From: Dokdonella_A sp963775445
GTDB lineage: Bacteria; Pseudomonadota; Gammaproteobacteria; Xanthomonadales; Rhodanobacteraceae
Direction: 5' to 3'
NCBI GenBank assembly: GCA_963775445.1
Contig: CAVZIT010000004.1
Location: forward strand, 868,001 to 932,000
Length of the DNA: 64,000 nt
The translations under genes were made by a program, and so were the position numbers. Positions 17,845-26,150 of the stretch are shown here, piece after piece; the first letter of the stretch is position 1; every line of letters begins with the position of its first letter. The notes beneath the pieces were generated by a model. The model had not been told where the DNA came from and did no database searches. It saw only the letters and a program-made list of their open reading frames with translations.

Positions 17845-19656
17845 GTGCGATGCGGCGTCATCGCATTGGCTGGCATGGAAGGCGGGGCCTTGTTGGCGTT
17901 GTTGACCATCACAACCGTCGCGTTGCGGGAAGCGCGCAGCGCGCGCGATCAGGCACTTCGCGCGGAAGCGGTCACTGGCTTCCTTGTCAACACGTTTCAA
18001 GTGGCCGATCCCGAAGGAACACCGGGCGGCCTCAGACTCAGCGCGCGCGGCGTCCTCGATGCTGGCGCGAAGCGGATGCAAATCCAATTGGCCAGACAGC
18101 CGCAACTGGATGCTTCATTTTCCGCCGTGCTGGGCAAGATCTACGAGGGTCTGGGCGAATATGGTCGAGCCATCTTGTTGTTGCAGCGTTCGCTGGCCTT
18201 GTCGGATGAGCACGGTAGCGCCGCGCAAGCCGACACACTCGCGTTGCTCGCGCGCGCGCAATACGAGAAAGGCGATTACGCTGCGGCGTCGCGGACATCG
18301 GGATTGGCATTGTCAGGGCATCGCAGCGGCGGAAAGCCCGACAGCCCGTTGATCGCGCAGGACTTGGCGCTGCAGGGAGAAATCGCGCGGCGCGAGGGCG
18401 AGTTCGACAAGGGCGAGGCATTGCTCAAGCAGGCGCTGGCGATGTCGCGCGCCACCCTCAAGGCTCCGCATCCGCAAATCGCAGCGCAGCTCAACCAGCT
18501 CGCCGCGCTGTACGGCGACATGGACCGGGTCGGCCCCGCGGCCGCGTTGACCGAGCAGTCGCTAGCGATGTTTCGCAGCCTGTACGGGGAAAATCATCTC
18601 GATGTCGCCGAGAACATGGTCAATCTCGGCGTATTCCGGATGCAGACGGAGCGCGTCGGGGAAGCGGTGCAATTGTTCGACAAGGCAATCCGGATTTACC
18701 GACGCCTGCTGCCGACGGATCACCCGTTACTGGCGCTGGCGTTGGCCAACAAGGCGCGCGCGCTGGATCGCCTGAAACGCTACCCCGAAGCCGACCCGGT
18801 CTATCGGGAAGCCCTGGGGATGCAGCGACGCATGCTCGGTAACCAGCATCCGGATCTGGCGACGACACTGAACAATCTCTCCGTGTTGCGGATGCATGTC
18901 GATGACTACGCTGGCAGCGCCGATTACAGCCGTCAGGCGATGGCGATTTGGGCGGCACAGGGCCAGCCCGAGCACCCGTTTGCACTGATCTCCAAGGAAC
19001 ATCTCGCGGTAGCGCTGCGCGAATCGGGCGATCTGGTCGAGTCCGAGCGCGCGATCCGCGAAGTGCTTGCGGCGCGTCGGCGGCAGCTCGGTGACAAGAA
19101 CCGCGCAGTCGCAATGACGCTGGATGATCTCGGCATCGTGCTGCGGGTGTCCGGGCAGACCGATCAGGCTATTGCAATGCAACAGCAGGCCCAGGCAGTG
19201 CGCGCCGGCTTGAGCGATGTCCCGCCGGCGGAGGCCGCGAACGCGCGCGTGCAGTACGCATTGAGCGAATCCGCCGCGGGCGATCAAACGGACGCTCGCC
19301 ATGAAGTCGACGCCGGGCTGGCAGCGCTGAATGCGATAAAAACGCCCGACAATGATGCGATCGCCGCCGCGCTGCTGGCCAAGGCACGCATTGCGCTGGC
19401 GCAGCACCAGGTCGCGACGGGCTGCGCGGTTGCACGCGCGGCGCTGTCGTTGCGACCGGAAGATGATCCGGTGACAGGTTGGCGTTATGCGGAGGCGCAA
19501 AGTGTCTATGGCGAATGTCTGGCGGCGAGCGAACAGTTGGGCCCGGCGCGCCATCAATTGCAAGCCGCGCTCGCCACGCTGCAACGCGTACGCGGCGCCG
19601 ATCACTGGATGACGCAACAGGTGCGGGCGAGCCTGCGCGCATTGCGCAAAGCCTGA
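17845..19656 (+). CDS. TM-TPR sensor part of the frame-disrupted kinase gene
   Basis: This 603-codon frame is the C-terminal portion of the kinase gene. It opens with a membrane segment (GGALLALLTITTVALREAR), then a coiled stretch (ARDQALRAEAVTGFLVNTF) and the usual TPR-kinase sequence DPEGTPGG...ARGVLDAGAKRMQ. Several TPR units follow (for example LGKIYEGLGEYGRAILLLQR, YPEADPVYREALGMQRRMLG, NNLSVLRMHVDDYAGSADYS). Between 17728 and 17900 the conserved sequence is spread over all three frames (LRHYLRGLPISARRD in one, RRHRIG in another), so at least two more indels lie there. The start given (GTG 17845) is formal; I do not believe it is a native start. The TPR domain is probably periplasmic and sensory, by analogy. 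Confidence 0.8.
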   Translation: MRCGVIALAGMEGGALLALLTITTVALREARSARDQALRAEAVTGFLVNTFQVADPEGTPGGLRLSARGVLDAGAKRMQIQLARQPQLDASFSAVLGKIYEGLGEYGRAILLLQRSLALSDEHGSAAQADTLALLARAQYEKGDYAAASRTSGLALSGHRSGGKPDSPLIAQDLALQGEIARREGEFDKGEALLKQALAMSRATLKAPHPQIAAQLNQLAALYGDMDRVGPAAALTEQSLAMFRSLYGENHLDVAENMVNLGVFRMQTERVGEAVQLFDKAIRIYRRLLPTDHPLLALALANKARALDRLKRYPEADPVYREALGMQRRMLGNQHPDLATTLNNLSVLRMHVDDYAGSADYSRQAMAIWAAQGQPEHPFALISKEHLAVALRESGDLVESERAIREVLAARRRQLGDKNRAVAMTLDDLGIVLRVSGQTDQAIAMQQQAQAVRAGLSDVPPAEAANARVQYALSESAAGDQTDARHEVDAGLAALNAIKTPDNDAIAAALLAKARIALAQHQVATGCAVARAALSLRPEDDPVTGWRYAEAQSVYGECLAASEQLGPARHQLQAALATLQRVRGADHWMTQQVRASLRALRKA

Positions 19657-19750
19657 AAGACCGTTTGCGTACCGTTCTGCGGAGAATGTCAGTACTCGGC
19701 AGGCAATCACGTATTACTCCCATGAAGATATTTTTTCGGGAGGAGCCATC

Positions 19751-20100
19751 ATGCCGTCACATCTCAATGCCGTTCTCGCAATCTCCTTGACCATCGCCTG
19801 CACCGGCGCATTCGCCGCCGGCGAAATATTGCCTGCCGGCACGCTCAAGCAGGGCAGCCTCGCCAATCAACAACTCATTCGAGACGCCATGGTCGGTGTG
19901 GCGGGGAGGTCGGAACGTTCTGCTGCGCCAAGCCCGAAGACTTCGTGCCCTACGTGGTCGCGATGCCGAGCGGCGATGTCGGCGCCCGCCGGTGGAAGGA
20001 AAAATGGCTGGTCAAGGGCTGTGGCAAACGCTATCCGGTGGACATTGACTTCAGCGAGGACGGCGCAGGCAGCGCGATCTGGACGGTCGAGAACAACTGA
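19751..20100 (+). pseudogene. Small secreted Cys-containing protein, one frameshift
   Basis: GGGAGGAG precedes ATG 19751. The protein starts MPSHLNAVLAISLTIACTG, a signal peptide ending near AFAAG, then EILPAGTLKQGSLANQQLI. Near 19900 the coding sense moves to another frame, which reads GGEVGTFCCAKPEDFVPYV, then WKEKWLVKGCGKRYPVDIDF and ends TVENN-stop at 20100. Adding one G to the GG at 19900-19901 joins both parts into about 116 residues with three Cys. I do not recognise the family. It is the first of the run of secreted proteins downstream of the sigma/kinase pair. Confidence 0.65.
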
Positions 20101-20238
20101 CCGGCGTGCGCCAAGGCTTTCGCAGCGCGCGGATGTCGGTAAACGACGATTGATCGCATATTCCTGTGCAAGCGATGCACTACCGATCGCGATCCTGCGA
20201 TCGGAACGATCGCGCACGTTGCACAGCAGGAGTACGAC

Positions 20239-20727
20239 ATGTTGAAGTCTCAATCCGGTTCGCCACGACATCTTTCCACAGCGCGCCTTGGCGATCGTAC
20301 TCGCGTTCGGCGCGTTGCCGTTGGCGCAGGCGCATCAGAGTTCGTCCATGGCGCCCGCGCAGCCGCAACCGGATACCCGAAGCGTGGCGAACGACGTGAA
20401 TGCGTCAACATCCGGCCAAGCCGCGCAGCACAGCATCATCTTTGTCGGCGGCCATCAGGGTGACGCTAGGCGTGTGGCCAATCCGCAGCGTCCGCCGGAG
20501 CCGTGTCGCGCAACGCATGCGGGCTCGCAATCGGTAAGCAGCGATTGCAGCCTCAATCCGCAACCGATCCCGCCCGGACATGCGGCGGGTCACAAGAAGA
20601 CGCACCGCGATCTCGAAAGTCTGTACACGCCGACCACGCCGCGTCGGCACCGGCTCGCCGTTCCGCACCATGGTCAATGCACGACTGCGTGGCGTTCGAT
20701 CGCGTTATCGCGATCGAATGTCAGTGA
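20239..20727 (+). pseudogene. His/Pro-rich secreted protein, frame disrupted
   Basis: AGGAG stands 7 bases before ATG 20239 (MLKSQSGSPRH). The hydrophobic core of the signal peptide lies in the next frame (ALAIVLAFGALPLAQAHQSS), so one base appears to be extra near 20268. The mature part in that frame reads PQPDTRSVANDVNAS, IIFVGGHQGDARRV, then DCSLNPQPIPPGHAAGHKK. The true C-terminus is unclear: this frame continues to 20815, while another frame gives CVAFDRVIAIECQ and a stop at 20727. No family recognised. Just upstream, an 8-bp inverted repeat CCGATCGC/GCGATCGG (20183-20204) could form a hairpin. Confidence 0.45.
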
Positions 20728-20832
20728 ATCGCGTTCAACTGCGTATTCATCAACAAAGGCATCGATCACGGTGCGGCCTGCGCGCAAGACGCGTCGGAAT
20801 GACATGTACCTCTAAGTTGCTGGAGAAGGCGT

Positions 20833-21289
20833 ATGAAAATCCAAATCGCGTTACCCATCGCCGCGCTGCTGTTCGGGACTTGCACGCCCGTTGGCGCGAT
20901 CGAATTGCCCGCGCAAAAACCCGGCTTGTGGCAAGCGACCATGACCGGCGCGAAGATACCGGGCGGTTCGAGGAGCTTCCGCAATGTCAGGACGCGGCAT
21001 TCATCGCCGCGGCCAGAGCGAGCGCGGATGCCCAGAGGAAGAGCTGTGCCAAGAGCGATCTGCGCAAGCAGGGTGACACCTGGATCGCCGATTCTGATTG
21101 CACCATCGCCGGCATGCACTTTGTCGCGCACACCGTGACGACCATCCACGGCGACGACGCGTACCACACTGAGATCACTTCGAGCGGCACCTCGCAGGGA
21201 GCCAAGATCAACGACGTGATGGTCGTGGACAACAAATATCTCGGCTCTTGCAAACCGGGTCAAAAATTGGCGTGCCGGAAGCAGGTTGA
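20833..21289 (+). pseudogene. DUF3617-like secreted protein, frameshifted
   Basis: GGAGAAGG precedes ATG 20833. The signal peptide ALPIAALLFGTCTPVGA is followed by the DUF3617-type start KPGLWQATMTG. Near 20966 the frame changes; the next frame reads FEELPQCQDAAF, KSCAKSDLRKQGDTWIADSD, CTIAGMHFVAHTVTT, GDDAYHTEI and VDNKYLGSCKPGQK. That is the DUF3617 pattern of paired Cys and a final GxCKPG. Near 21265 a second shift would give the natural end GVPEAG-stop at 21289; without it the frame runs straight into the next gene. Both shifts can be repaired by one base in a short run (GG at 20965, A5 at 21262). Family function is unknown; members are secreted. Confidence 0.65.
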
Positions 21290-21308
21290 TCTAGCAGAGG
21301 AAAATACC

Positions 21309-22525
21309 ATGCACAACGCAACCAGATTTTTTATCGCGGCATTGCTGCTGTGCGCGGCGACAGGTGCCTACGCCAGCAGCGAGGACGGACAGGATTGCGA
21401 GGGCTGCAGCGATCACGCGTTGCTGGCGCGCTATGAAGGTTCGACCTTGCTGGGCGCAGACCAGCAGGCTTACGACGAGGCGATTTTCCCGACAGGCCCG
21501 GTAACCAGAAGCGAAGCCGGCGAAGCGATCGCACCGAAAACGCTCAGCGCGATCGGCAAGCGCACCCGGTTGTTCTATATCGCGCCGGCTGGCCGCAGCG
21601 CCTTCGAGGTGTTTGCCAATTACCGCGAGTCGCTGGAGAAAGCCGGGATGAAGGTGCTCTGGACGTGTTCGACCGCTGAGGTCTGCGGGCCGGATTTCAT
21701 CAATCAGGCGCTGGGGGTGATGAACATTGATCTGACCAACACCATCGAGGCCAGACTCGGGCTGGTGCTCGCCGAACATCCGCGTTATCTGCTCGCCGCG
21801 CTGGCGCGTCCCGAAGGCGACGTGCATGTCGCGGTACTGGCCGCCGACATTTCGGACAAACAGCGTCCCGGCATCTATGTGCTGCAGGTCGAAGGCAAGC
21901 CGATGGACCAAGGCATGACCGGGACCAAACAGGCTACGCCGGTTGCGGCGCCACCACTGGTGATCCAACCGCCGGTGCCTGCGAAGTCGAAAGCAAGCCG
22001 GTTGTCGTCGAGAGCGCGCCGGCTGCGGTCGAAAGCAAACCCGTTGAGGTGGAAAGTGCGCCAGTCGTCGTGGAAAGCAAATCCATCGTGGTGGACAGCG
22101 CGCCGGCCGAGGTCGAAAGCGGACCGGTTGTGCAGGCGGTGGTCCCGGTTGCCGCCGCGGCGCTCGACAGTCATCTCGCTGATACCGGCCAGGTGACCTT
22201 GTACGGCATCCATTTCGATTTCGACAAATCCGATATCAAACCTGAATCGAAACCGCAGCTTGACGAGATCGCCAAGATGCTCACCGCCGATCCGGCGCTC
22301 AAGCTGCGCGTCGCCGGTTATACCGATGGCAAGGGTACCGCCGAACACAACCAAGCGCTGTCGCAGCGTCGGGCCGATGCGATCGTCGCGATGCTGGTCG
22401 CAAATTACGCCATCGCCGCGGATCGCCTGACGTCCGCCGGACTGGGCGCCGCATCGCCTGTGGCCAGCAACGATACCGAAGAAGGCCGTGCCAAGAACAG
22501 GCGCGTGGAATTGCTCAAGCAATAG
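21309..22525 (+). pseudogene. DUF4892-OmpA outer-membrane/periplasmic protein, one frameshift
   Basis: ATG 21309 (MHNATRFFIAALLLCAATG) with AGAGGA upstream. The signal peptide is followed by a DUF4892-like domain (about residues 25-205: DHALLARYEGSTLLGADQQA, RTRLFYIAPAGRSAFEVF, CGPDFI). A linker of seven heptapeptide repeats follows, then an OmpA C-terminal peptidoglycan-binding domain (GIHFDFDKSDIKPESKP, VAGYTDGKGTAEHNQALSQR, NRRVELLKQ). Near 21982 the frame shifts: the first part runs on to a wrong stop at 22196, while the repeats and OmpA domain lie in the next frame and end at 22525. One added C in GCGAAG would restore about 405 residues. Such proteins tether envelope structures to peptidoglycan. 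Confidence 0.8.
21986..22132 (+). repeat. Seven tandem 21-bp repeats coding a VESxPxx heptapeptide array
   Basis: Units start at 21986, 22007, 22028, 22049, 22070, 22091 and 22112. They encode VESKPVV, VESAPAA, VESKPVE, VESAPVV, VESKSIV, VDSAPAE and VESGPVV. The K and A versions alternate, so the higher-order period is 42 bp. The exact 3n periodicity shows this frame is coding, which locates the frameshift just upstream at about 21982. It is the linker between the DUF4892 and OmpA domains. Confidence 0.9.
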
Positions 22526-22539
22526 CCCAGAGAGACATC

Positions 22540-23202
22540 ATGAACATTCGCTCGAATTTCCCGCGCACGCTGATGTCCACGTTGATTGCATTGGTGATGG
22601 CGGCAGCACTCGCGGGCTGCAGCAACGCGGTCCCCTCATCCCAAGCCGGCGCGGATGCCGGCAATCCCGACAGCCTCGCCATGCAGATCGCAAAGGCGCA
22701 CCACGACGCCGAACACGCAGCCAGCGCACGCGCCCCATTGCCGGACGCGTGTTCGCTGGTCAGCCAGGCCGACGCCGAGAACATTCTGGGGGGCCCTGTG
22801 AAATCCGGCGAGCACGCGGCGAATGACGAACACGCCACCCATTGCCAATACGAAACGACGTGTCAGGGTTCCGACTCGCTGATTGTCGAAATCCAGGCCA
22901 ACGACAATGTCGCCGAGGCAAGGCAAGGTCAGGAGATCAAGCGGCATATCTATGGCGGCGACACGGCGGAGAACGCGTATCGCTACGAAGTGCTGCGCGG
23001 CATCGGAGACGACGCCTTCCTGGTAACGAACAAGCAACCGGCCGGCATGCCCGCGCAAATGGTCGACGCGTTGCCGGATCAACAGATGCTGTTCGCGATC
23101 AAGGGGGCGAACGGCATCGAACTCAACACCAACTATTCGGGCAAGCCGCGATCGGCGGACAGTCTTGAAGCACTGGCGAAAAAAATCGCCGAGCACCTTT
23201 GA
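22540..23202 (+). CDS. Lipoprotein, DUF3558-like
   Basis: It has 220 residues. The signal peptide ends in the lipobox LAGC (Cys near residue 27). The mature part has DACSLVSQADAENILGGPVK, a conserved-looking CQYE and CQG pair, and GIGDDAFLV. The pattern Cys-x-Leu...A-x-A-E-x-x-LG-x-PV...C-x-Y...G-x-GD-x-AF is that of DUF3558-type lipoproteins (by eye). It starts 14 bases after the OmpA gene, with AGAGAG upstream. It resembles the protein at 23798 in the same array. Function unknown. Confidence 0.75.
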   Translation: MNIRSNFPRTLMSTLIALVMAAALAGCSNAVPSSQAGADAGNPDSLAMQIAKAHHDAEHAASARAPLPDACSLVSQADAENILGGPVKSGEHAANDEHATHCQYETTCQGSDSLIVEIQANDNVAEARQGQEIKRHIYGGDTAENAYRYEVLRGIGDDAFLVTNKQPAGMPAQMVDALPDQQMLFAIKGANGIELNTNYSGKPRSADSLEALAKKIAEHL

Positions 23203-23249
23203 TGCATGTCATCGCTGTTCGCCGGCATTCCCTTTTCAGGTACCACAAC

Positions 23250-23744
23250 ATGGAAACTGATTCATCCCCAATACTGCAACGACGAGCCGTGAGCGGCGTC
23301 GCCATTGCATTTGCCATCGGCGCGCTGGCCGCATGCAATGCTGCTTCGACAGAACCTGGGGCGGGCAATTCGAGCACGACAGCACAAGTTGCGATGAGTG
23401 CCCGATCTGAGCCCGCTGCGGATTTTCCCAGGGGCGCGGTGCTCGGCGATCTCGGCCTGCCGGTGTATCCCACGCCGCCGGAGCACGTCTCTTCCCATGA
23501 CGCCGGAACAAATGGGGACGGGCAGAAATACGACAGTGTGCTGTTGGAGCCGCACGCTCCTTTCGACACGGTCGTGGCCTGGTATCAGGCACACATGCCG
23601 GCCGGCACTGGCGGCACGAACGAAATGAATCCCAAGCATGCGGAGTTTCATGTGGACGACGGCAAGGTCTCGCGCACGGTCTTGATCGACAACGTCAACG
23701 AAGGGCAGACCCATCTGCTTCTCATGAAGAAGATCAATCCATAG
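23250..23744 (+). CDS. Lipoprotein of unknown function
   Basis: It has 164 residues from ATG 23250 (METDSSPILQRRAVSG). A lipobox LAAC follows a hydrophobic stretch. The longer frame from TTG 23199 overlaps the previous stop but would put 17 extra residues before the signal, so I prefer 23250. The mature part holds LGLPVYPTPP, then PFDTVVAWYQAHMP and TVLIDNVNEGQTHLLLMKK. The string FDxVVAWYxxxMP is seen in several uncharacterised proteobacterial lipoproteins. No enzyme motif is visible. Confidence 0.7.
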   Translation: METDSSPILQRRAVSGVAIAFAIGALAACNAASTEPGAGNSSTTAQVAMSARSEPAADFPRGAVLGDLGLPVYPTPPEHVSSHDAGTNGDGQKYDSVLLEPHAPFDTVVAWYQAHMPAGTGGTNEMNPKHAEFHVDDGKVSRTVLIDNVNEGQTHLLLMKKINP

Positions 23745-23797
23745 CCCGGCATCCAGTCCATCCCGAAGCCGCAGTTCCCCCCAAGAGGCGACGCGAT

Positions 23798-24334
23798 ATG
23801 AACGCTCCATCGATCCACGTTTTGCGCACCAGGACCATTATTTTGTCCATCACGCTCGCGAGCGCGCTCGCCGCGTGCGACAGCGGCGCGCCGGCGGCAC
23901 AAACCGTAACTGCTGCGTCAACGCCTTCTTCTGATCCTCCCGCCGCCCAGATGGCCGCCAAAAAACCCTGCGATTACATCGCGCGCGCCGATGCGGAAGC
24001 CTCGGTTGGACAGCCGTTGCCGAATACCAGCGAGCAAATTCCGTTGGGCATGTGCGACTACAACACGCCGGAATTTTATGGCGCGTCCTTGACGGTGGGC
24101 GATTGGGAATCGATCAAGAATGCCGCGACCAGCGGCGCGCACCAACCCGTGTCGGTTTCCGGCGTCGGCGACGAGGCGCTGAATCTCAATGGCTCCAACG
24201 GTTCCAATCTCTATGTGCGCAAGGGCGATCGGGGATTCCTGCTGACCTTGAATGGTCCGAACATCGACCACCTGGCGGACCACGGTCTGGACAAAGAGAA
24301 AACACTGGCGCTGAAGATCCTTCCAAATCTCTGA
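23798..24334 (+). CDS. Lipoprotein, DUF3558-like
   Basis: It has 178 residues starting MNAPSIHVLRTRTIILSITL, with lipobox LAAC. After a Ser/Thr/Pro-rich linker the mature domain has KKPCDYIARADAEASVGQPL, then GMCDYN and VSGVGDEALNL. The spacing of the two Cys and GxGDEA matches the protein at 22540, so the two look like distant paralogues. It is third in a row of lipoprotein genes with gaps of about 50-90 bp. Function unknown. Confidence 0.75.
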   Translation: MNAPSIHVLRTRTIILSITLASALAACDSGAPAAQTVTAASTPSSDPPAAQMAAKKPCDYIARADAEASVGQPLPNTSEQIPLGMCDYNTPEFYGASLTVGDWESIKNAATSGAHQPVSVSGVGDEALNLNGSNGSNLYVRKGDRGFLLTLNGPNIDHLADHGLDKEKTLALKILPNL

Positions 24335-24423
24335 CTGCATTCCTCGAACCTTCATTTCATCGCGCGGATCGGCCGCGATGACGGCCTCGACGATCGTCGA
24401 TCACCTTTCAAGCGAGACACGTC

Positions 24424-26025
24424 ATGCAACGATTTCGTGCCAACACATTTCTGCAACCTCGTTTTGCGACGCTGACCGCCAGCGCATTGCTGTGCGCGCT
24501 TCCGCTGCTCACCGCCTGTTCGAAGCAGAGCGGCCCGGCCGGCAACGCACCCGCGCCCGCATCGGACATGCCGCATACCCAGGCCGAGATGACTCCCGCG
24601 GAAATCAAGTACGGCGTGTCGCCCACGCTCAATAGTCAGGTGACCTATCAGCCTGACGTGATCGTGATGGAGCACGGTGCCGAAGCGGTCCGCGGACTCA
24701 GCTCCGATGGGCTCACCTACAACATCGACGGCAACGCAACGGGCGCCAAAGGCATCGCGCCCGGCAAGATCCTGTTCACCACAGGGCGCGTGGTCGGGCG
24801 CGTGCTTGCCGTGAAACCCAGTGGCAGCGATCTGGCGGTCACGCTCGGTCCCATCGAGCTGACCGACGTCTTTAAGGAAGCGCATTTCCACTATCACGGC
24901 ACTCTCGATCCCGACAAAGTGATCATGTACGTGGCTCCGCCGGATTATCCGGGCACATTTATCGATCGAAATGCTGCAGCGCCCAGCGCGATGCGCGGCA
25001 CACGTGATGCGCCGATGCAGATCGCTCAGCTTTGGCAACGCAACGGCGATCGCCGCGCGGTTTTCGACATTGCGCGGAATGCAAGCCGATACAGCGCTTG
25101 TGGTGGCGGCCCAGCGGGCCAGATTGTCGACATCGCGAAGAACGGATTCCACTTCTTTCCGGCGCCCGGTCAGTTGTTAGGCATGACGGCAACGACTATC
25201 GAGAACGGGGTGACGCTCACGGCGTTTGCGAAATTGGAACTCATCCGCCCGGACTTCACTTTCAATCTGGATATCCACGGCGGCCACCTGAATACCGCCG
25301 AAGTCGAAATCGCCATCCACGGCAAATTCAAGATCGGGGTCAAGGGTGGCACCAACGGGGAATTTCGCAACCACGATCAGGTCACCGAAATTCCCGCGGA
25401 CTCGTCGATTCCGCTTCCGCTTCCTGGGCCGATTTCAGTGACCTTTCACAACGCCGTCCTGATCCAGACCCTATTTACCGCCAAGCAGGCTACGATCGAT
25501 TCCGAGGGTGTTTATTCACTGGACGGCACGGTCAAGGCCGGCATCGTCAACGGGAAACCGATGGGCGATTCGAACTTGTCCGTTGCCGTCGATCGCAGCC
25601 TTGCGGACTCGGTGGCGGGTCTCTCGGTTGGCGTCAATGCGGTGGTTCTGGGTTATAGCGGAAAAATTCTCGCCGGCATAGGCGCCTACTCGTTTGCCGT
25701 GGGTCCGTACGCGAGTCTCAGCACGACTATTGGCGTCAATCGGGGCTCTGCTACTCAAGCCCCCATCACGGGTTACATCTGCCGCGCCGGGGAATTCCAC
25801 ATGTGGCTGGACTACGGGGTTGGGGTCGCGGTTCCGGGGTGGACCGTAAAGCTCCTGAACGGCGCAATCTCGGTCATCAATTCCATCGGTGGTGTCTTCA
25901 GCAGCGACGCGCGTATCAATACGACCATCAAGCCCAGCTACGGCGCTCCACTGGGGTCAGCGCGGATCAAGGATATCCCCACGGAGTCCATACCGCCTGG
26001 TTGCAGTGCCAAACCTGCCGCATGA
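24424..26025 (+). CDS. Large lipoprotein of unknown function
   Basis: It has 533 residues. The signal peptide ends in the lipobox LTAC (SALLCALPLLTACSKQSG). After a Pro/Ala linker come beta-rich stretches with many Gly and alternating hydrophobics, for example FTFNLDIHGGHLNTAEVEIA and ISVTFHNAVLIQTLF. A Gly-rich hydrophobic segment follows (VAGLSVGVNAVVLGYSGKIL, then AGIGAYSFAVGPYASLSTTI). It ends with ESIPPGCSAKPAA. There is no enzyme signature. It is the last gene of the secreted-protein array before leuS, with 125 bp between. Base composition looks like that of its neighbours. Confidence 0.75.
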   Translation: MQRFRANTFLQPRFATLTASALLCALPLLTACSKQSGPAGNAPAPASDMPHTQAEMTPAEIKYGVSPTLNSQVTYQPDVIVMEHGAEAVRGLSSDGLTYNIDGNATGAKGIAPGKILFTTGRVVGRVLAVKPSGSDLAVTLGPIELTDVFKEAHFHYHGTLDPDKVIMYVAPPDYPGTFIDRNAAAPSAMRGTRDAPMQIAQLWQRNGDRRAVFDIARNASRYSACGGGPAGQIVDIAKNGFHFFPAPGQLLGMTATTIENGVTLTAFAKLELIRPDFTFNLDIHGGHLNTAEVEIAIHGKFKIGVKGGTNGEFRNHDQVTEIPADSSIPLPLPGPISVTFHNAVLIQTLFTAKQATIDSEGVYSLDGTVKAGIVNGKPMGDSNLSVAVDRSLADSVAGLSVGVNAVVLGYSGKILAGIGAYSFAVGPYASLSTTIGVNRGSATQAPITGYICRAGEFHMWLDYGVGVAVPGWTVKLLNGAISVINSIGGVFSSDARINTTIKPSYGAPLGSARIKDIPTESIPPGCSAKPAA

Positions 26026-26150
26026 CCAACACCTGATCGCACATCCGCTGTACCCATTTCTACGCTCATGACCGCGGACTTGGCGGCCTCCTGCCGCTGC
26101 GCTAGGCTGGACCGCATTCGCAAAAGGCCGGCCAAACGCATGCGCATTCC

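Noticed and set aside
16884..18209. A 441-codon plus-strand frame over the kinase
   Set aside because: Only a short stretch (about 17571-17735) is native kinase sequence after a frameshift; the rest is shadow.
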